A stretch of 64,000 nucleotides of DNA from NCBI GenBank assembly GCA_017512725.1, contig JAFWEW010000032.1, forward strand, positions 62,001-126,000. Reading direction: 5' to 3'. Each line of letters begins with the position of its first letter. Position 1 is the stretch's first letter. The notes under the pieces are model-generated. The model was not told the origin of the DNA. It was given only the letters and a program-made list of their open reading frames with translations, and did no database searches. Shown piece by piece: positions 7,731 through 16,854 of the stretch. The position numbers and the translations under genes are program-made. This DNA is from Solobacterium sp. Its GTDB lineage: Bacteria; Bacillota_I; Bacilli_A; Erysipelotrichales; Erysipelotrichaceae.

Positions 7731-10367
7731 ATGAATATTTGTAAGAAGAACGGTCTGTTTTGGATTCTGCTGGTAATGCCGGTTGTTTTCTTTCTGCTTG
7801 TTTCGAATCTGCTTACGATCCATGCGGATACGGAAAAGCCGGAAGACATCCGGTATCTGAAAGCAGTTTATCCGTCGGTTACGACCGGACAGCTGGCGGC
7901 CGTGAACGTTCCTTATTCGGATTCCTGGTTCCTGCGCTCCTCAATGGAATACAACCACCTGCTTGCACAGGCTTCCATGGGACTTGCGGTATCATCGTTC
8001 CGTTATTACAGTACCGATGATACTCCGCAGGATACCAATGTCAGAGACTTTATGACGCAGGCCGGGTTCCGGGATATTCGTTCCTATGATTATGACCGTC
8101 CTTCCGGCCGCTATACGATTGCCTGTTCCATCGGCCACAAGGAAATCATTTCGGAAGACGGAAACAGTTATGAACTGGTTTCCGTGGGGATTGCCGGCCA
8201 GGGTTACCGTGACGAATGGCTTTCCAATTTTTCCATTGGTGATGAGACGGTCCATACCGGGTTCGCTGATGCCGCAGATGATATCTATGACCGGTTCTTC
8301 GGTTATATCGCCGCAAACAATCTGGATGAGAAAAACATCCGGGTCTGGGTCTCCGGCTTTTCCCGTTCCGCAGCGGTAGCCAATATCTTTTCCGCTCAAC
8401 TGATCGATACCGAGTGGTTTGATCCGGCGGATATCTTTGCATATACGTTTGCGACTCCGGCAACGACCAAAGACCCGAAGAAAGGGGAATACCCAAGCAT
8501 TTTCAATATTGTCGGCCGGATGGATCCGGTGCCGATGGTGCCGTTCCATGTCTGGGGCTATGACCGGTACGGTACAACGTATTCGACGCCCTGTCAGGAA
8601 ACCGACAGTGACTGGAGCCAGAAAAAGGAAAAAGCCAATGTTGTCTTCCGGCAGCTGACCGGCATCGAGTTCTGGAATAATCCGGGAATGGATTCAACGC
8701 TTCACCAGTGCATGGAATACCTGATGCAGATCGTGCCGTCTTCGACGATCTATTATCTGTACCTGCAGGACAAGGTAATCGATCTCTGGAAGGATAAATC
8801 GCCGATCAATATCCTCCGCAAGCTGTTTGATCTTTCCGAAGATCCCAATCTCATCAATGATTCCAACCGTGACATGGCAAATGAACTGCTGGATTTTATC
8901 TGTTTCAACGGCCTGTTTGCGGTCAGCGGCGACAGTGAGTTCAGCGACTGGGAAGCACAGGCAACCGCCGGTGCCAATATCATGCATGAACATACGCCGG
9001 ATGTTTATATGGCATGGCTGATGTCGGATGATGACCCGGAAAAAATCTACAGCAACAATCCGGACTATTCGATCGTCAGTGTGAACGGGCAGGGAGACGT
9101 TACCGTTTTTGATGACTCGGGAGCCTCGTTTACGGTGTTTGAGCAGTATGACAGGCCTGCTGAGGAGACGGATCTGAAATTGTATTATGATCGGTCCGGT
9201 TATCAGAAGACGATCACCATTCCGAATGACCGTTCTTATTCGATCCGCATTCATGCCACGGAAGATCAGACCTTTACCGTTGTACGAAATGTCAGTGCGG
9301 CAGAAAACTTTACCGTGATGAAGAGCGATGCGTGCCGGATCGAACTGAAACAGGATGAAGAAACAGTTCTGAAACTGGAGGCTGACGGGACCCTGAGCGG
9401 TGAGAAGAAGGAAACGGCGGAGAATGCGAAGGAGATTGAAGCCGCCGCCAGTCCGGATGAACTCGAAGGCGATGACATGGTGACTGTTCAGGATTTCAAT
9501 GTGTTCCATGTGAGCTGGAAGGTAATGGTTCTGGGACTGATTACGTTTAACGTCGTGACCGTTGGTTTTGTCATCTTCCTGATGATGGCGCTGTATAAAA
9601 AACTTCGGCTTACCCTTAAAATCCGCAGGAAGGAAGCTCCTCAGAATGCTAAAATCCATGCCTTCATTCTGCTGGGACTGATTACGGTTTATGAACTGTA
9701 TCTGCTGATGGAACTGTTCTGTGCAATTTACCCGAACGATGCGGCGATGCACCTGCAGTTCAAGGTGCCGATCATGGCTATTCTGGTAATGATCGCCTAT
9801 TACTCCTATCTCAGAGTTCCGACGGAGCTGCACATGCGTACGTTCATGGCCCTGACGTTCCTGACGGCAGGCGATGTCATGATCAACGTGAATGAATATG
9901 CAGGCATTGCGCTGGAATGGACTGGTCTTTTGATCCTGATTTATGCATTCTGGAAGTTCAACCGGCCGTCGACTGCCCAGTTTGTCGGATTCTTAATGGC
10001 TTCTGCGATCGGTCTTCTGATGATCAGCGGAATCAAAGGAGATTACGGCGTGCTTCGCTACATTGCGATGGGCTACTATGTCACGCTCGTGTTCCTGCTG
10101 TTTGTTTCGCTGAAAACGCCGAGTCTCTTTATGAAAGGCTCGGTATGCCTGCTGATTACCGGCATTATGATGATTTTCCTTGGCGTATTCCTGTCGGATG
10201 TACTGACCGATCTCGTACTGCATCTGATTATGATCGGTATCTTCTATACCGGACTGGTACTGATGGAGAAGGGAATGCTGAAAGTGATCGATCTGCCGTA
10301 TCAGGCACTGAAACCGGAACCTGCGGAAGAAACTGCGAGAGAGCCTGCGGGAGAACCTGCTACCTGA
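7731..10367 (+). CDS. Lipase-like ectodomain fused to a multi-pass membrane domain
   Basis: The 878-residue protein opens with a signal anchor (LFWILLVMPVVFFLLVSNLL). It continues with an extracellular alpha/beta-hydrolase-like region (about 50-360) whose nucleophile elbow is WVSGFSRSAAVANIFSAQLI, so GxSxS rather than GxSxG. Next come a beta-rich region (about 440-550) and an acidic linker. From about residue 595 there are eight or nine transmembrane helices. The segment KVPIMAILVMIAYYSYL...FLTAGDVMINVNEYAGIALEWTGLLILIYAF recalls the YhhN/TMEM86 lysoplasmalogenase fold, but this is tentative. Start choice: ATGs lie at 7722, 7725 and 7731; a TAAAAT box ends seven bases before 7731 and no SD exists, so 7731 is preferred as a leaderless start. 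Confidence 0.7.
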   Translation: MNICKKNGLFWILLVMPVVFFLLVSNLLTIHADTEKPEDIRYLKAVYPSVTTGQLAAVNVPYSDSWFLRSSMEYNHLLAQASMGLAVSSFRYYSTDDTPQDTNVRDFMTQAGFRDIRSYDYDRPSGRYTIACSIGHKEIISEDGNSYELVSVGIAGQGYRDEWLSNFSIGDETVHTGFADAADDIYDRFFGYIAANNLDEKNIRVWVSGFSRSAAVANIFSAQLIDTEWFDPADIFAYTFATPATTKDPKKGEYPSIFNIVGRMDPVPMVPFHVWGYDRYGTTYSTPCQETDSDWSQKKEKANVVFRQLTGIEFWNNPGMDSTLHQCMEYLMQIVPSSTIYYLYLQDKVIDLWKDKSPINILRKLFDLSEDPNLINDSNRDMANELLDFICFNGLFAVSGDSEFSDWEAQATAGANIMHEHTPDVYMAWLMSDDDPEKIYSNNPDYSIVSVNGQGDVTVFDDSGASFTVFEQYDRPAEETDLKLYYDRSGYQKTITIPNDRSYSIRIHATEDQTFTVVRNVSAAENFTVMKSDACRIELKQDEETVLKLEADGTLSGEKKETAENAKEIEAAASPDELEGDDMVTVQDFNVFHVSWKVMVLGLITFNVVTVGFVIFLMMALYKKLRLTLKIRRKEAPQNAKIHAFILLGLITVYELYLLMELFCAIYPNDAAMHLQFKVPIMAILVMIAYYSYLRVPTELHMRTFMALTFLTAGDVMINVNEYAGIALEWTGLLILIYAFWKFNRPSTAQFVGFLMASAIGLLMISGIKGDYGVLRYIAMGYYVTLVFLLFVSLKTPSLFMKGSVCLLITGIMMIFLGVFLSDVLTDLVLHLIMIGIFYTGLVLMEKGMLKVIDLPYQALKPEPAEETAREPAGEPAT

Positions 10368-10376
10368 AAGTTCACA

Positions 10377-10405
10377 TTGCAGTTTCGATTGCCATGGGAT
10401 AAAAT
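10377..10405 (+). promoter_or_regulatory. Promoter of the leuS T-box leader
   Basis: TTGCAG (10377-10382), a 17-bp spacer and TAAAAT (10400-10405) lie just after the stop of the preceding gene and direct transcription of the T-box RNA. Confidence 0.65.
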
Positions 10406-10409
10406 GACC

Positions 10410-10610
10410 CTGTTGTGATGACAAAGAAGCAGTAGCCGGCAATCATCTTCCAAAGAGAGCAGCGGTATGGTGAGACGCGCAGGGTGCCCCGGTGAACTCA
10501 TCTTTTGAACAGCCGCTTTTCCGGCGTTAACGGATCTCAATAAGCGCATGACTTGTCATGAACTAAGGTGGTACCGCGTGATGAACGTCCTTAGACCAAA
10601 GGACGTTTTT
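10410..10610 (+). ncRNA. T-box leader (leucine), controlling leuS
   Basis: The leader of about 200 nucleotides contains the T-box core AAGGTGGTACCGCG at 10565-10578, which pairs with the uncharged tRNA acceptor end. A terminator follows: stem AACGTCCTT/AAGGACGTT at 10584-10592 and 10599-10607, then T residues. In stem I, the GTGAACTCATC segment near 10493-10503 offers CTC, a leucine codon, as the specifier, which agrees with leuS downstream. Uncharged tRNA-Leu should stabilise the antiterminator and allow leuS expression. The specifier position was judged by eye. Confidence 0.93.
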
Positions 10611-10635
10611 AATTTATTAAGGAGTGGGGATGATT

Positions 10636-13038
10636 ATGGCTTACAATCACAGAAAAACAGAAGAGAAATGGCGTACGTACTGGGAGACAAACAAGACATT
10701 CAAGACCAATGTCTGGGATTTCTCCAAGCCCAAGTACTACGTGCTGGACATGTTTCCGTATCCGAGCGGAGCCGGTCTGCATGTCGGCCATCCGGAGGGT
10801 TATACCGCAACGGATATCGTATCCAGAAAGAAGCGGATGGAAGGCTATAACGTGCTCCATCCGATGGGATTTGATTCCTTCGGTCTTCCGGCAGAACAGT
10901 ATGCGATCAATACCGGGAACCATCCGGATCAGTTTACGAAGAACAACATCGAGATCTTCACAAAGCAGCTGAAGAATATCGGTTTTTCCTATGACTGGGA
11001 CCGGGTCGTTTCAACCTGCGATCCGTCGTTCTACAAATGGACCCAGTTCATCTTCAAGCTTCTGTTTGAAGACGGACTGGCTAAGTGCGTCGATATGCCG
11101 GTCAACTGGTGCGAAGAACTCGGTACGGTACTGGCCAATGACGAAGTGATCGACGGAAAGAGCGAACGTGGCGGTTATCCGGTCGTCCGCAAGAATATGA
11201 AACAGTGGGTCATTGACATCGTTGCCTATGCGGAACGGCTGCTGGAAGGCCTGGAAGAAATCGACTGGCCGGAAAGCACAAAGGAAATGCAGCGGAACTG
11301 GATTGGCAAATCCATCGGTGCCCATGTCATCTTCAAGATAGACGGACATGAGGAATCCTTTACGGTATTTACGACCCGCAGCGATACGCTGTTCGGTGCT
11401 ACTTATTGCGTGCTTGCGCCGGAACACAAGCTGGTCGAACAGATCACGACCCCGGAACAGAAAGCCGCAGTGGAAGAATATGTACGGATCTGCTCCACAA
11501 AGTCGGATCTTGAGCGTACAGAGCTGAACAAGGAAAAGACCGGTGTCTTTACCGGTGCATATGCGATCAACCCCGTCAACGGCAAAAAGATTCCGATCTG
11601 GATCAGTGACTACGTACTGGCAACTTATGGTACCGGTGCAATCATGGCAGTTCCTGCACATGATACCCGTGACTATGAATTCGCGAAGAAGTTTGGTCTC
11701 GAGATCATTCCGGTTCTCGAAGGCGGAAATGTGGAAGAAGAAGCCTGGACCGAAGACGGCATTCATATCAACAGCGGTTTCCTCGACGGCATGAACAAGG
11801 AAGATGCGATCGCTGCCATGACCGCATGGCTGGAAGAGAAGGGCCTTGGTGAGAAGAAGGTCAATTACCGGATCCGGGAATGGATCTTTGCCCGTCAGCG
11901 CTACTGGGGCGAACCGATCCCGATCATTCATTTTGAAAATGACGAGCTGGTCGCACTGCGGCTGGAAGACCTGCCGCTGATCCTGCCGGAGCTGGATGAC
12001 TACAAGCCGTCTGCCAGCGGTGCTTCTCCGCTTGAAAAGGCAACGGACTGGGTCAATGTCGAATATGACGGCCGCAAGGGCAAACGGGAGACCAGCACGA
12101 TGCCGGGAAGCGCCGGCAGTTCCTGGTACTTCCTGCGCTATATCGATCCGGACAATGACAATATGATTGCAGATCCGAAACTGCTTGAACACTGGCTGCC
12201 GGTCGATCTGTATGTCGGCGGCCCGGAACATGCGGTCGGACATCTCCTGTACAGCCGTATGTGGAACAATTTCCTGTATGACAAGGGCTATGTGCCGGTG
12301 AAGGAACCGTTCCACAAGCTTGTTCACCAGGGCATGATCCTGGGTGCCAACGGCATCAAGATGGGCAAGCGTTACCCGGAATACATCGTTGACCCGAATG
12401 TGATCGTGGACCGCTATGGTGCGGATACCCTGCGTCTTTATGAAATGTTCATGGGACCGCTGGAAGCTTCCAAGCCATGGAGCGAGCAGGGTGTCGAAGG
12501 TGCCCGCAGATGGATCGAGCGGGTATGGCGCCTGTGCATGGAGACGCCCGAAAAGATTACGGAAGAGGCGACACCGGAACTGGATTATGTATATAACTGC
12601 ACGATCAAGAAGGTCACAGAGGATATTGACACCCTGAACTTCAATACCGCCATCAGTCAGATGATGATCTTTATCAATGACTGCTATAAAGCGGACCGCG
12701 TGAACCGGGATATGATCATCAACTTCATCAAGGTGCTCAGCCCGTTTACCCCGCATGTCTGTGAGGAAATCTACCATCACTATACCGGCGAGGAGACACT
12801 GGCTTATACCGCATGGCCAGCCTATGATCCGGAAAAACTGGAGATGAATGCCGTAACGATTGTGGTACAGGTCAATGGCAAAGTGCGCACTAAGTTTGAT
12901 ATCCGCAAGGATGAAGACAAGGCAGTCGTTGAAGAGACCGCACTTGCTCAGGAAGCGCTGAAGCCGTTCCTGGAAGGCAAGACCGTACGCAAGGTCATCG
13001 TCGTACCCAACAAGATCGTAAACATCGTTGCCAACTGA
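10636..13038 (+). CDS. leuS: Leucyl-tRNA synthetase
   Basis: The 800-residue class I synthetase charges tRNA-Leu. The HIGH-like motif is [18 protein letters not shown] (about 38-55). The CP1 editing domain includes [13 protein letters not shown] (about 245-257) and [19 protein letters not shown] (about 330-348). The KMSKS region reads [16 protein letters not shown], so the signature is KMGKR, a known variation in some bacterial leucine enzymes. The anticodon-binding domain and the C-terminal LeuS domain ([14 protein letters not shown]) are complete. GTG 10624, ATG 10630 and ATG 10636 share the frame; 10636 is preferred because [12 protein letters not shown] fits the family start, with AAGGAG upstream. 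Expression is governed by the T-box leader. Confidence 0.97.
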   Translation: MAYNHRKTEEKWRTYWETNKTFKTNVWDFSKPKYYVLDMFPYPSGAGLHVGHPEGYTATDIVSRKKRMEGYNVLHPMGFDSFGLPAEQYAINTGNHPDQFTKNNIEIFTKQLKNIGFSYDWDRVVSTCDPSFYKWTQFIFKLLFEDGLAKCVDMPVNWCEELGTVLANDEVIDGKSERGGYPVVRKNMKQWVIDIVAYAERLLEGLEEIDWPESTKEMQRNWIGKSIGAHVIFKIDGHEESFTVFTTRSDTLFGATYCVLAPEHKLVEQITTPEQKAAVEEYVRICSTKSDLERTELNKEKTGVFTGAYAINPVNGKKIPIWISDYVLATYGTGAIMAVPAHDTRDYEFAKKFGLEIIPVLEGGNVEEEAWTEDGIHINSGFLDGMNKEDAIAAMTAWLEEKGLGEKKVNYRIREWIFARQRYWGEPIPIIHFENDELVALRLEDLPLILPELDDYKPSASGASPLEKATDWVNVEYDGRKGKRETSTMPGSAGSSWYFLRYIDPDNDNMIADPKLLEHWLPVDLYVGGPEHAVGHLLYSRMWNNFLYDKGYVPVKEPFHKLVHQGMILGANGIKMGKRYPEYIVDPNVIVDRYGADTLRLYEMFMGPLEASKPWSEQGVEGARRWIERVWRLCMETPEKITEEATPELDYVYNCTIKKVTEDIDTLNFNTAISQMMIFINDCYKADRVNRDMIINFIKVLSPFTPHVCEEIYHHYTGEETLAYTAWPAYDPEKLEMNAVTIVVQVNGKVRTKFDIRKDEDKAVVEETALAQEALKPFLEGKTVRKVIVVPNKIVNIVAN

Positions 13039-13043
13039 TTTTG

Positions 13044-13066
13044 ATGCCCCGGAAACGGGGCATTTT
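13044..13066 (+). terminator. leuS terminator
   Basis: ATGCCCC and GGGGCAT form a stem around GGAAAC, followed by TTTT. Confidence 0.8.
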
Positions 13067-13102
13067 CAGTGCGATTTTCAGATGCAGGGAGACGGTACTT
13101 TT

Positions 13103-13111
13103 TGATATAAT
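13103..13111 (+). promoter_or_regulatory. Extended -10 promoter of scpA
   Basis: TGATATAAT is a perfect extended -10 element. The predicted transcription start (about 13118) lies only a few bases before the ATG at 13123, so the scpA mRNA should have almost no leader. Confidence 0.6.
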
Positions 13112-13122
13112 CTGATGTGGCT

Positions 13123-13863
13123 ATGAATGAGTTTAAAGTGACGATCGAGCAGTTTGAAGGTCCTCTGGATCTGATGCTGCACCTGATCAAGGAAAAGGAA
13201 CTGGATCTGTTTGATCTGGATGTCAATGTTCTGACAGATCAGTATATTTCCTACCTGAATGCAATGAGTGAAATGCATCTGGAAGTCGCCAGTGAATACC
13301 TGGTGGAACTCGCAGAGCTGATCGAATACAAATCCAAGAAGCTGCTTCCCCGTGACAATTCCGAACTGGAAGATGACTACGAGGAAGATCCGAAGGACCG
13401 TCTTGTCCGCAGGCTGCTGGAGTATCAGCAGTTCAAAGAGATTTCTCAGACCCTCAATATGATGTATGAGGAGCGTCAGGAGATGCTAACCAAACCGATG
13501 TCCGGTGTTGTGGATGAGTGGATCAAGAGTGAACCGGAAGATCAGCACTATGACGGCAATCCGTATGATCTGATGCGGGCCATGCGCAAGGTACTGATGC
13601 GGATCCAGCTTCAGAAGCCGATCGAAACAAAATATACGCATCGTGAGATCTCAATGGAAGACCGGGAACTAGAAGTCCGGGCAAAACTGGATCATCTTCC
13701 GGAAACGTTCCGGTTTGAAAAACTGCTGGAAGACTGTCATGACATGCCGATGTTTATTGCGACATTCCTGGCAGTGCTCGATCTGGCAAGGCTCCATACC
13801 CTTGTATTTACGGTAGACGAAAACGATGTCATCTGGTTTTCCAGAGGGACGGGAATGGCATGA
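13123..13863 (+). CDS. scpA: Segregation and condensation protein A
   Basis: The 246-residue kleisin subunit bridges SMC heads and, with ScpB, organises chromosome segregation. The N-terminus FKVTIEQFEGPLDLMLHLIKEKELDLFDLDV is the ScpA hallmark. The C-terminus ends in the short winged-helix segment (MPMFIATFLAVLDLARLHTLVFTVDENDVIWF). A GTG at 13117 is an alternative start, but it sits at or upstream of the transcription start expected from the extended -10 box, so ATG 13123 is chosen. No SD is present. The stop overlaps scpB by ATGA, indicating coupled translation. Confidence 0.93.
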   Translation: MNEFKVTIEQFEGPLDLMLHLIKEKELDLFDLDVNVLTDQYISYLNAMSEMHLEVASEYLVELAELIEYKSKKLLPRDNSELEDDYEEDPKDRLVRRLLEYQQFKEISQTLNMMYEERQEMLTKPMSGVVDEWIKSEPEDQHYDGNPYDLMRAMRKVLMRIQLQKPIETKYTHREISMEDRELEVRAKLDHLPETFRFEKLLEDCHDMPMFIATFLAVLDLARLHTLVFTVDENDVIWFSRGTGMA

Positions 13864-14780
13864 ACGACAACGAATATATGACAGAAATGACGGAAACCCC
13901 GGAAGAAACAACCCCGGAAGAAACTTCTTCTGCACCTGCTGAGCAGGAATCTAAGGAGACTGTTCATGAAGATGCAGGTGAAGCGGTTCTTTCCGTTGGG
14001 TTTTCTGCGGGAGAAGAACCTGCAGAACCGGCATTGGAAGGGATCCATGACGAAGAACCTACGGGCGAAGAGCCGGAAGAATCCAGCGTACCGGTTCTGG
14101 AGATCCTTGCGGATGAGAATGAACCGGAAGAACCGGCCGAATCGGAAGAGAAGGAACTGGGCGAAGAGATGGTGGAACAGCTTTCTCTGCTTGACGGTCA
14201 GCTGCCGTATCTCGAAGCCGCAAACGCACCGTCTGCCCACCGGGCAAAAGCGGTTCTTGAAGGACTGCTGTTTGTCGTAGGCGACGAAGGCATTACCGCA
14301 GAACAGGCTGCGACGGCACTGGATATCACACCGGAGCTTGCGGCGGAATACTTTGACGATCTGATGAAAGAGTATACCGATGATTCCCGCGGGATTGAGA
14401 TTGCCAGCTTTGGCGGCGTGTACCGCTTTCTCTCGAAGGCATTTGTGCATGAATATGCCAAGCGCCTGTTTCAGATTTCCAAGCAGGCTACGCTCTCGCA
14501 GGCTGCCCTGGAAACCCTGGCGATCATCGCCTACAAGCAGCCGATCACCCGTGTTGAGATCGAGGAGATCCGCGGGGTCGGAGTGGATATGATGCTGCGG
14601 AAGCTACTGGCCCGTGATCTGATCCGGGAAAGCGGACGTTCGGAAGCTGCCGGAAGACCGATTTTATATGAAGTGACCGAGGAGTTCATGAATTCCTTCA
14701 AGCTGCTCAGCCTGAAAGAACTTCCGGAACTGCCTCAGTTTAATACCGAAGAAGAAAGTGAAGAGCTGTTCGGCCAATGA
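13860..14780 (+). CDS. scpB: Segregation and condensation protein B with acidic N-terminal extension
   Basis: The 306-residue protein is unusually long, since ScpB normally has about 180-200 residues. The core from about residue 118 (HRAKAVLEGLLFVVGDEGITAEQAATAL) to 290 has the two winged helices and the conserved AALETLAIIAYKQPITRVEIEEIRGV. Residues 1-115 are very rich in Glu, Pro and Ala and look disordered. ScpB binds the ScpA linker as a dimer. The gene overlaps scpA by ATGA and the following lipoprotein gene by ATGA. The acidic tail is not needed to recognise the family, and its role is unknown. Confidence 0.92.
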   Translation: MNDNEYMTEMTETPEETTPEETSSAPAEQESKETVHEDAGEAVLSVGFSAGEEPAEPALEGIHDEEPTGEEPEESSVPVLEILADENEPEEPAESEEKELGEEMVEQLSLLDGQLPYLEAANAPSAHRAKAVLEGLLFVVGDEGITAEQAATALDITPELAAEYFDDLMKEYTDDSRGIEIASFGGVYRFLSKAFVHEYAKRLFQISKQATLSQAALETLAIIAYKQPITRVEIEEIRGVGVDMMLRKLLARDLIRESGRSEAAGRPILYEVTEEFMNSFKLLSLKELPELPQFNTEEESEELFGQ

Positions 14781-15553
14781 AACGTGCGATTCTGACGGCT
14801 CTTGCGGCAGTCCTGCTGCTTGGCTGCAAGAGCGATGCGAAAACGAATACTGTCCCGGAAGAAGGATTTCCGGAACCGGAACCATACGCATGCCGTGTCT
14901 ATGATTACTACGATTATCAGAATCCGGTACCGGTCAGTGAGGAAATCGAGAAATCCTATTTTGATGATGTCCTGTTTGCCGGGGATTCCCGGATGGGCTG
15001 CATGTATCTCTGGGGAGAAATCACCAATGCCAAGGTCGAGTATGTAACTTCGCTCAATCTTTGGCTGATCGATTCGATGCCACTGGACAATCACGCAGAC
15101 GGCATGACGATGTATGATGCGCTGGCCACAACGGATAAGAACAACATCTATCTGCTGTTTGGCATCAACGAGATCCGCAGCAGCGAACAGTACTTTGACA
15201 GCTGGGCGTTTGAACAGTATCAGAGCATTCTGACCATGCTGCGGGAAAACAATCCGGATTCTAATATTTATATTATGTCCACGTATCACCCCCGCAGTAT
15301 CTCCGGCCTTCCGGAACCGGCGCTGACGGAACATCTTGGCTATGTCAACAGCCGTCTTGCGAAGCTTGCGGCGGATAACTATATGTATTTCCTGAATCTC
15401 GATGACGGGATGACAGATGAAGAGGGTCTTATTCGGGATGAGTATGTCGGCGACGGTCTCCATTTCGGGCCGACCGGCACACATGCGCTCGAAGACTATA
15501 TCAAGACACATGTTGTCAGGAGGAATTGGTATGTTAAAGAAATTTGTGAGTAG
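14777..15553 (+). CDS. SGNH/GDSL-type lipoprotein
   Basis: The 258-residue protein has a lipoprotein signal (MKRAILTALAAVLLLGC, lipobox LLLGC). Its SGNH fold contains FAGDSRMGCMYLWGE (block I nucleophile Ser), LLFGINEI (block III with Asn) and VGDGLHFGPTG (block V Asp-x-x-His). Such enzymes are esterases or O-acetyl transferases/hydrolases that act on cell-surface polymers; no specific substrate can be assigned. It overlaps scpB by ATGA, and the DUF4358 lipoprotein gene starts inside its 3' end. SGNH and DUF4358 genes often accompany each other near surface O-acetylation loci, but no MBOAT acyltransferase is present here. Confidence 0.78.
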   Translation: MKRAILTALAAVLLLGCKSDAKTNTVPEEGFPEPEPYACRVYDYYDYQNPVPVSEEIEKSYFDDVLFAGDSRMGCMYLWGEITNAKVEYVTSLNLWLIDSMPLDNHADGMTMYDALATTDKNNIYLLFGINEIRSSEQYFDSWAFEQYQSILTMLRENNPDSNIYIMSTYHPRSISGLPEPALTEHLGYVNSRLAKLAADNYMYFLNLDDGMTDEEGLIRDEYVGDGLHFGPTGTHALEDYIKTHVVRRNWYVKEICE

Positions 15554-15986
15554 TATTCTGTGTGTTTTCTTGCTTGCCGGCTGCGGCGCAACTTCCGCAG
15601 GCAGCGCTGTTTCTGCAGAAAAAGAAGCAGAACAGATTGTCAGTGAGCTCGGTCTCTCCGATAAGATCACGGAAATGGACGAGCGTGTCGTCAAGGGACT
15701 GTTCTTCTTTGAGGAAGGCCTTGTAGAAGATGCCAAGCTTTATATGGACAGCACCAATCAGAACCCGGATCTCGTCGGCGTATTTAAGACAAGCGATCCG
15801 GATGCTGTTAAGAAAAAGGTTGATGATTATCTTGTCACTTTAAAAGAAACCACCCAGATGTATAATCCGGATGCGGTTTTCAAGATTGACAATGCAATTG
15901 TAAAAGAGGGTGCTGACCAGGTCGTCGTCATTGTCGCCGATGACATTGAGAAGGCAAACAAGGTCGTTGAATCGATCGTTAAATAA
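15531..15986 (+). CDS. DUF4358 lipoprotein
   Basis: The 151-residue lipoprotein carries a signal with lipobox LLAGC (MLKKFVSSILCVFLLAGCGA). The mature region resembles DUF4358: IVSELGLSDKITEMDERVVKGLFFFEEGLVEDAKLYMDSTN, and a C-terminal DQVVVIVADDIEKANKVVESIVK. The ATG was chosen because AGGAGG lies 7 bases upstream and the lipoprotein signal begins there; it overlaps the SGNH gene by 23 bases. The function of the family is not known to me. The stop abuts the convergent Crp-like gene without any gap. Confidence 0.75.
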   Translation: MLKKFVSSILCVFLLAGCGATSAGSAVSAEKEAEQIVSELGLSDKITEMDERVVKGLFFFEEGLVEDAKLYMDSTNQNPDLVGVFKTSDPDAVKKKVDDYLVTLKETTQMYNPDAVFKIDNAIVKEGADQVVVIVADDIEKANKVVESIVK

Positions 15987-16646
15987 TTACTTCTTCAGAA
16001 GAATGAAGTGATTTTTGCGGGTGATCAGATATCCCTGCCGGGCCAGCTCCGAGAGCTCTGCGCTCATTGCGGAGCGTTCAACGGAAAGATAATCCGCAAG
16101 CTGCTGGCGGCTGTAGGGGATATCAAACTCATTGCTGTGATGATGAAGGGCTTCTTTCGAAAGGAACGAGAGGAGCTTTTCTTTTGTCGTAGTCCGGTCC
16201 ATGTCGGAAAGGCGGGTATACAGCTGCAGATTCTTCCGGGCCATCTCCCGCATGAAACTCTGGATCAAGACGGTATTATAGGTATGGTTTTCATCCAGGG
16301 TGAGGATCTCACGGATGTTGAACCACAAAACCGCAGCGGATGTCGCTGCCGTTACGGAATGAATGGTCACCGATCCGCTGACCGCAAAATTCTCCATCAG
16401 CAGTTCGCCGTGTTTCAGCTGATCGATCTGATGCGTGCGTTCCCAGAAGTCCGATTCATACAGATTCAGAGTGCCTTCCAGAATCAGACCGACCCGTTTG
16501 ATCCTGCGGCCGGCCGTCAGTACCACCTGATCTTTGGAATAGAATTTCAGCTGGGAATCGAGATGTTCCAGAAGGTCTTCCAGCTCTTCTTCCGGCACTC
16601 TCCGGAACAGTTTGGACTTCTGTATCGTCTTAATATAATCACTCAT
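15987..16646 (-). CDS. Crp/Fnr-family transcriptional regulator
   Basis: The 219-residue protein has an N-terminal cyclic-nucleotide-binding-like beta-roll (residues 10-125; LFRRVPEEELEDLLEHLDSQLKFYSKDQVVLTAGRRIKRVGLILEGTLNLYES). A dimer helix and a C-terminal helix-turn-helix follow (SRQQLADYLSVERSAMSAELSELARQGYLI). There are no cysteines for an Fnr-type iron-sulfur cluster, and the cAMP-binding motif is not conserved, so the ligand is unknown. AAGGTG lies 6 bases before the ATG. A 16-bp palindrome just upstream probably mediates autoregulation. Confidence 0.85.
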   Translation of the reverse strand: MSDYIKTIQKSKLFRRVPEEELEDLLEHLDSQLKFYSKDQVVLTAGRRIKRVGLILEGTLNLYESDFWERTHQIDQLKHGELLMENFAVSGSVTIHSVTAATSAAVLWFNIREILTLDENHTYNTVLIQSFMREMARKNLQLYTRLSDMDRTTTKEKLLSFLSKEALHHHSNEFDIPYSRQQLADYLSVERSAMSAELSELARQGYLITRKNHFILLKK

Positions 16647-16663
16647 TGTTACACCTTGTTGTT

Positions 16664-16679
16664 TGTTGGAAAACCAACA
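16664..16679. promoter_or_regulatory. Palindrome, candidate Crp-like operator
   Basis: TGTTGG-AAAA-CCAACA is a perfect 6-4-6 inverted repeat beginning 17 bases upstream of the start of the Crp-like gene. Its size and symmetry suit a dimeric helix-turn-helix regulator, so autoregulation is likely. Confidence 0.55.
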
Positions 16680-16854
16680 CTGACTTCAATTTTGTTTATC
16701 GTACCATTGTTTCCGCTGACTTCGCAATCCTGCATTGGTTGCCCAAACGGACACAGAAATCTGAAAACCCGCATGGTGAAACGACGGGACGCAGCTTCTT
16801 TTCTAACATTTCGGACAATGCTAAAATAGGGGATCGTTAGGAGAACAGACAAAC

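Noticed and set aside
10548-10850. An open frame spanning the end of the T-box and the start of leuS
   Set aside because: It overlaps the antiterminator, terminator and leuS in another frame and has no SD.
16800-16854. A PurR box upstream of purB
   Set aside because: A CCGAA core is present on the minus strand (near 16810), but flanking bases fit the Bacillus PurBox poorly and there is no second copy.
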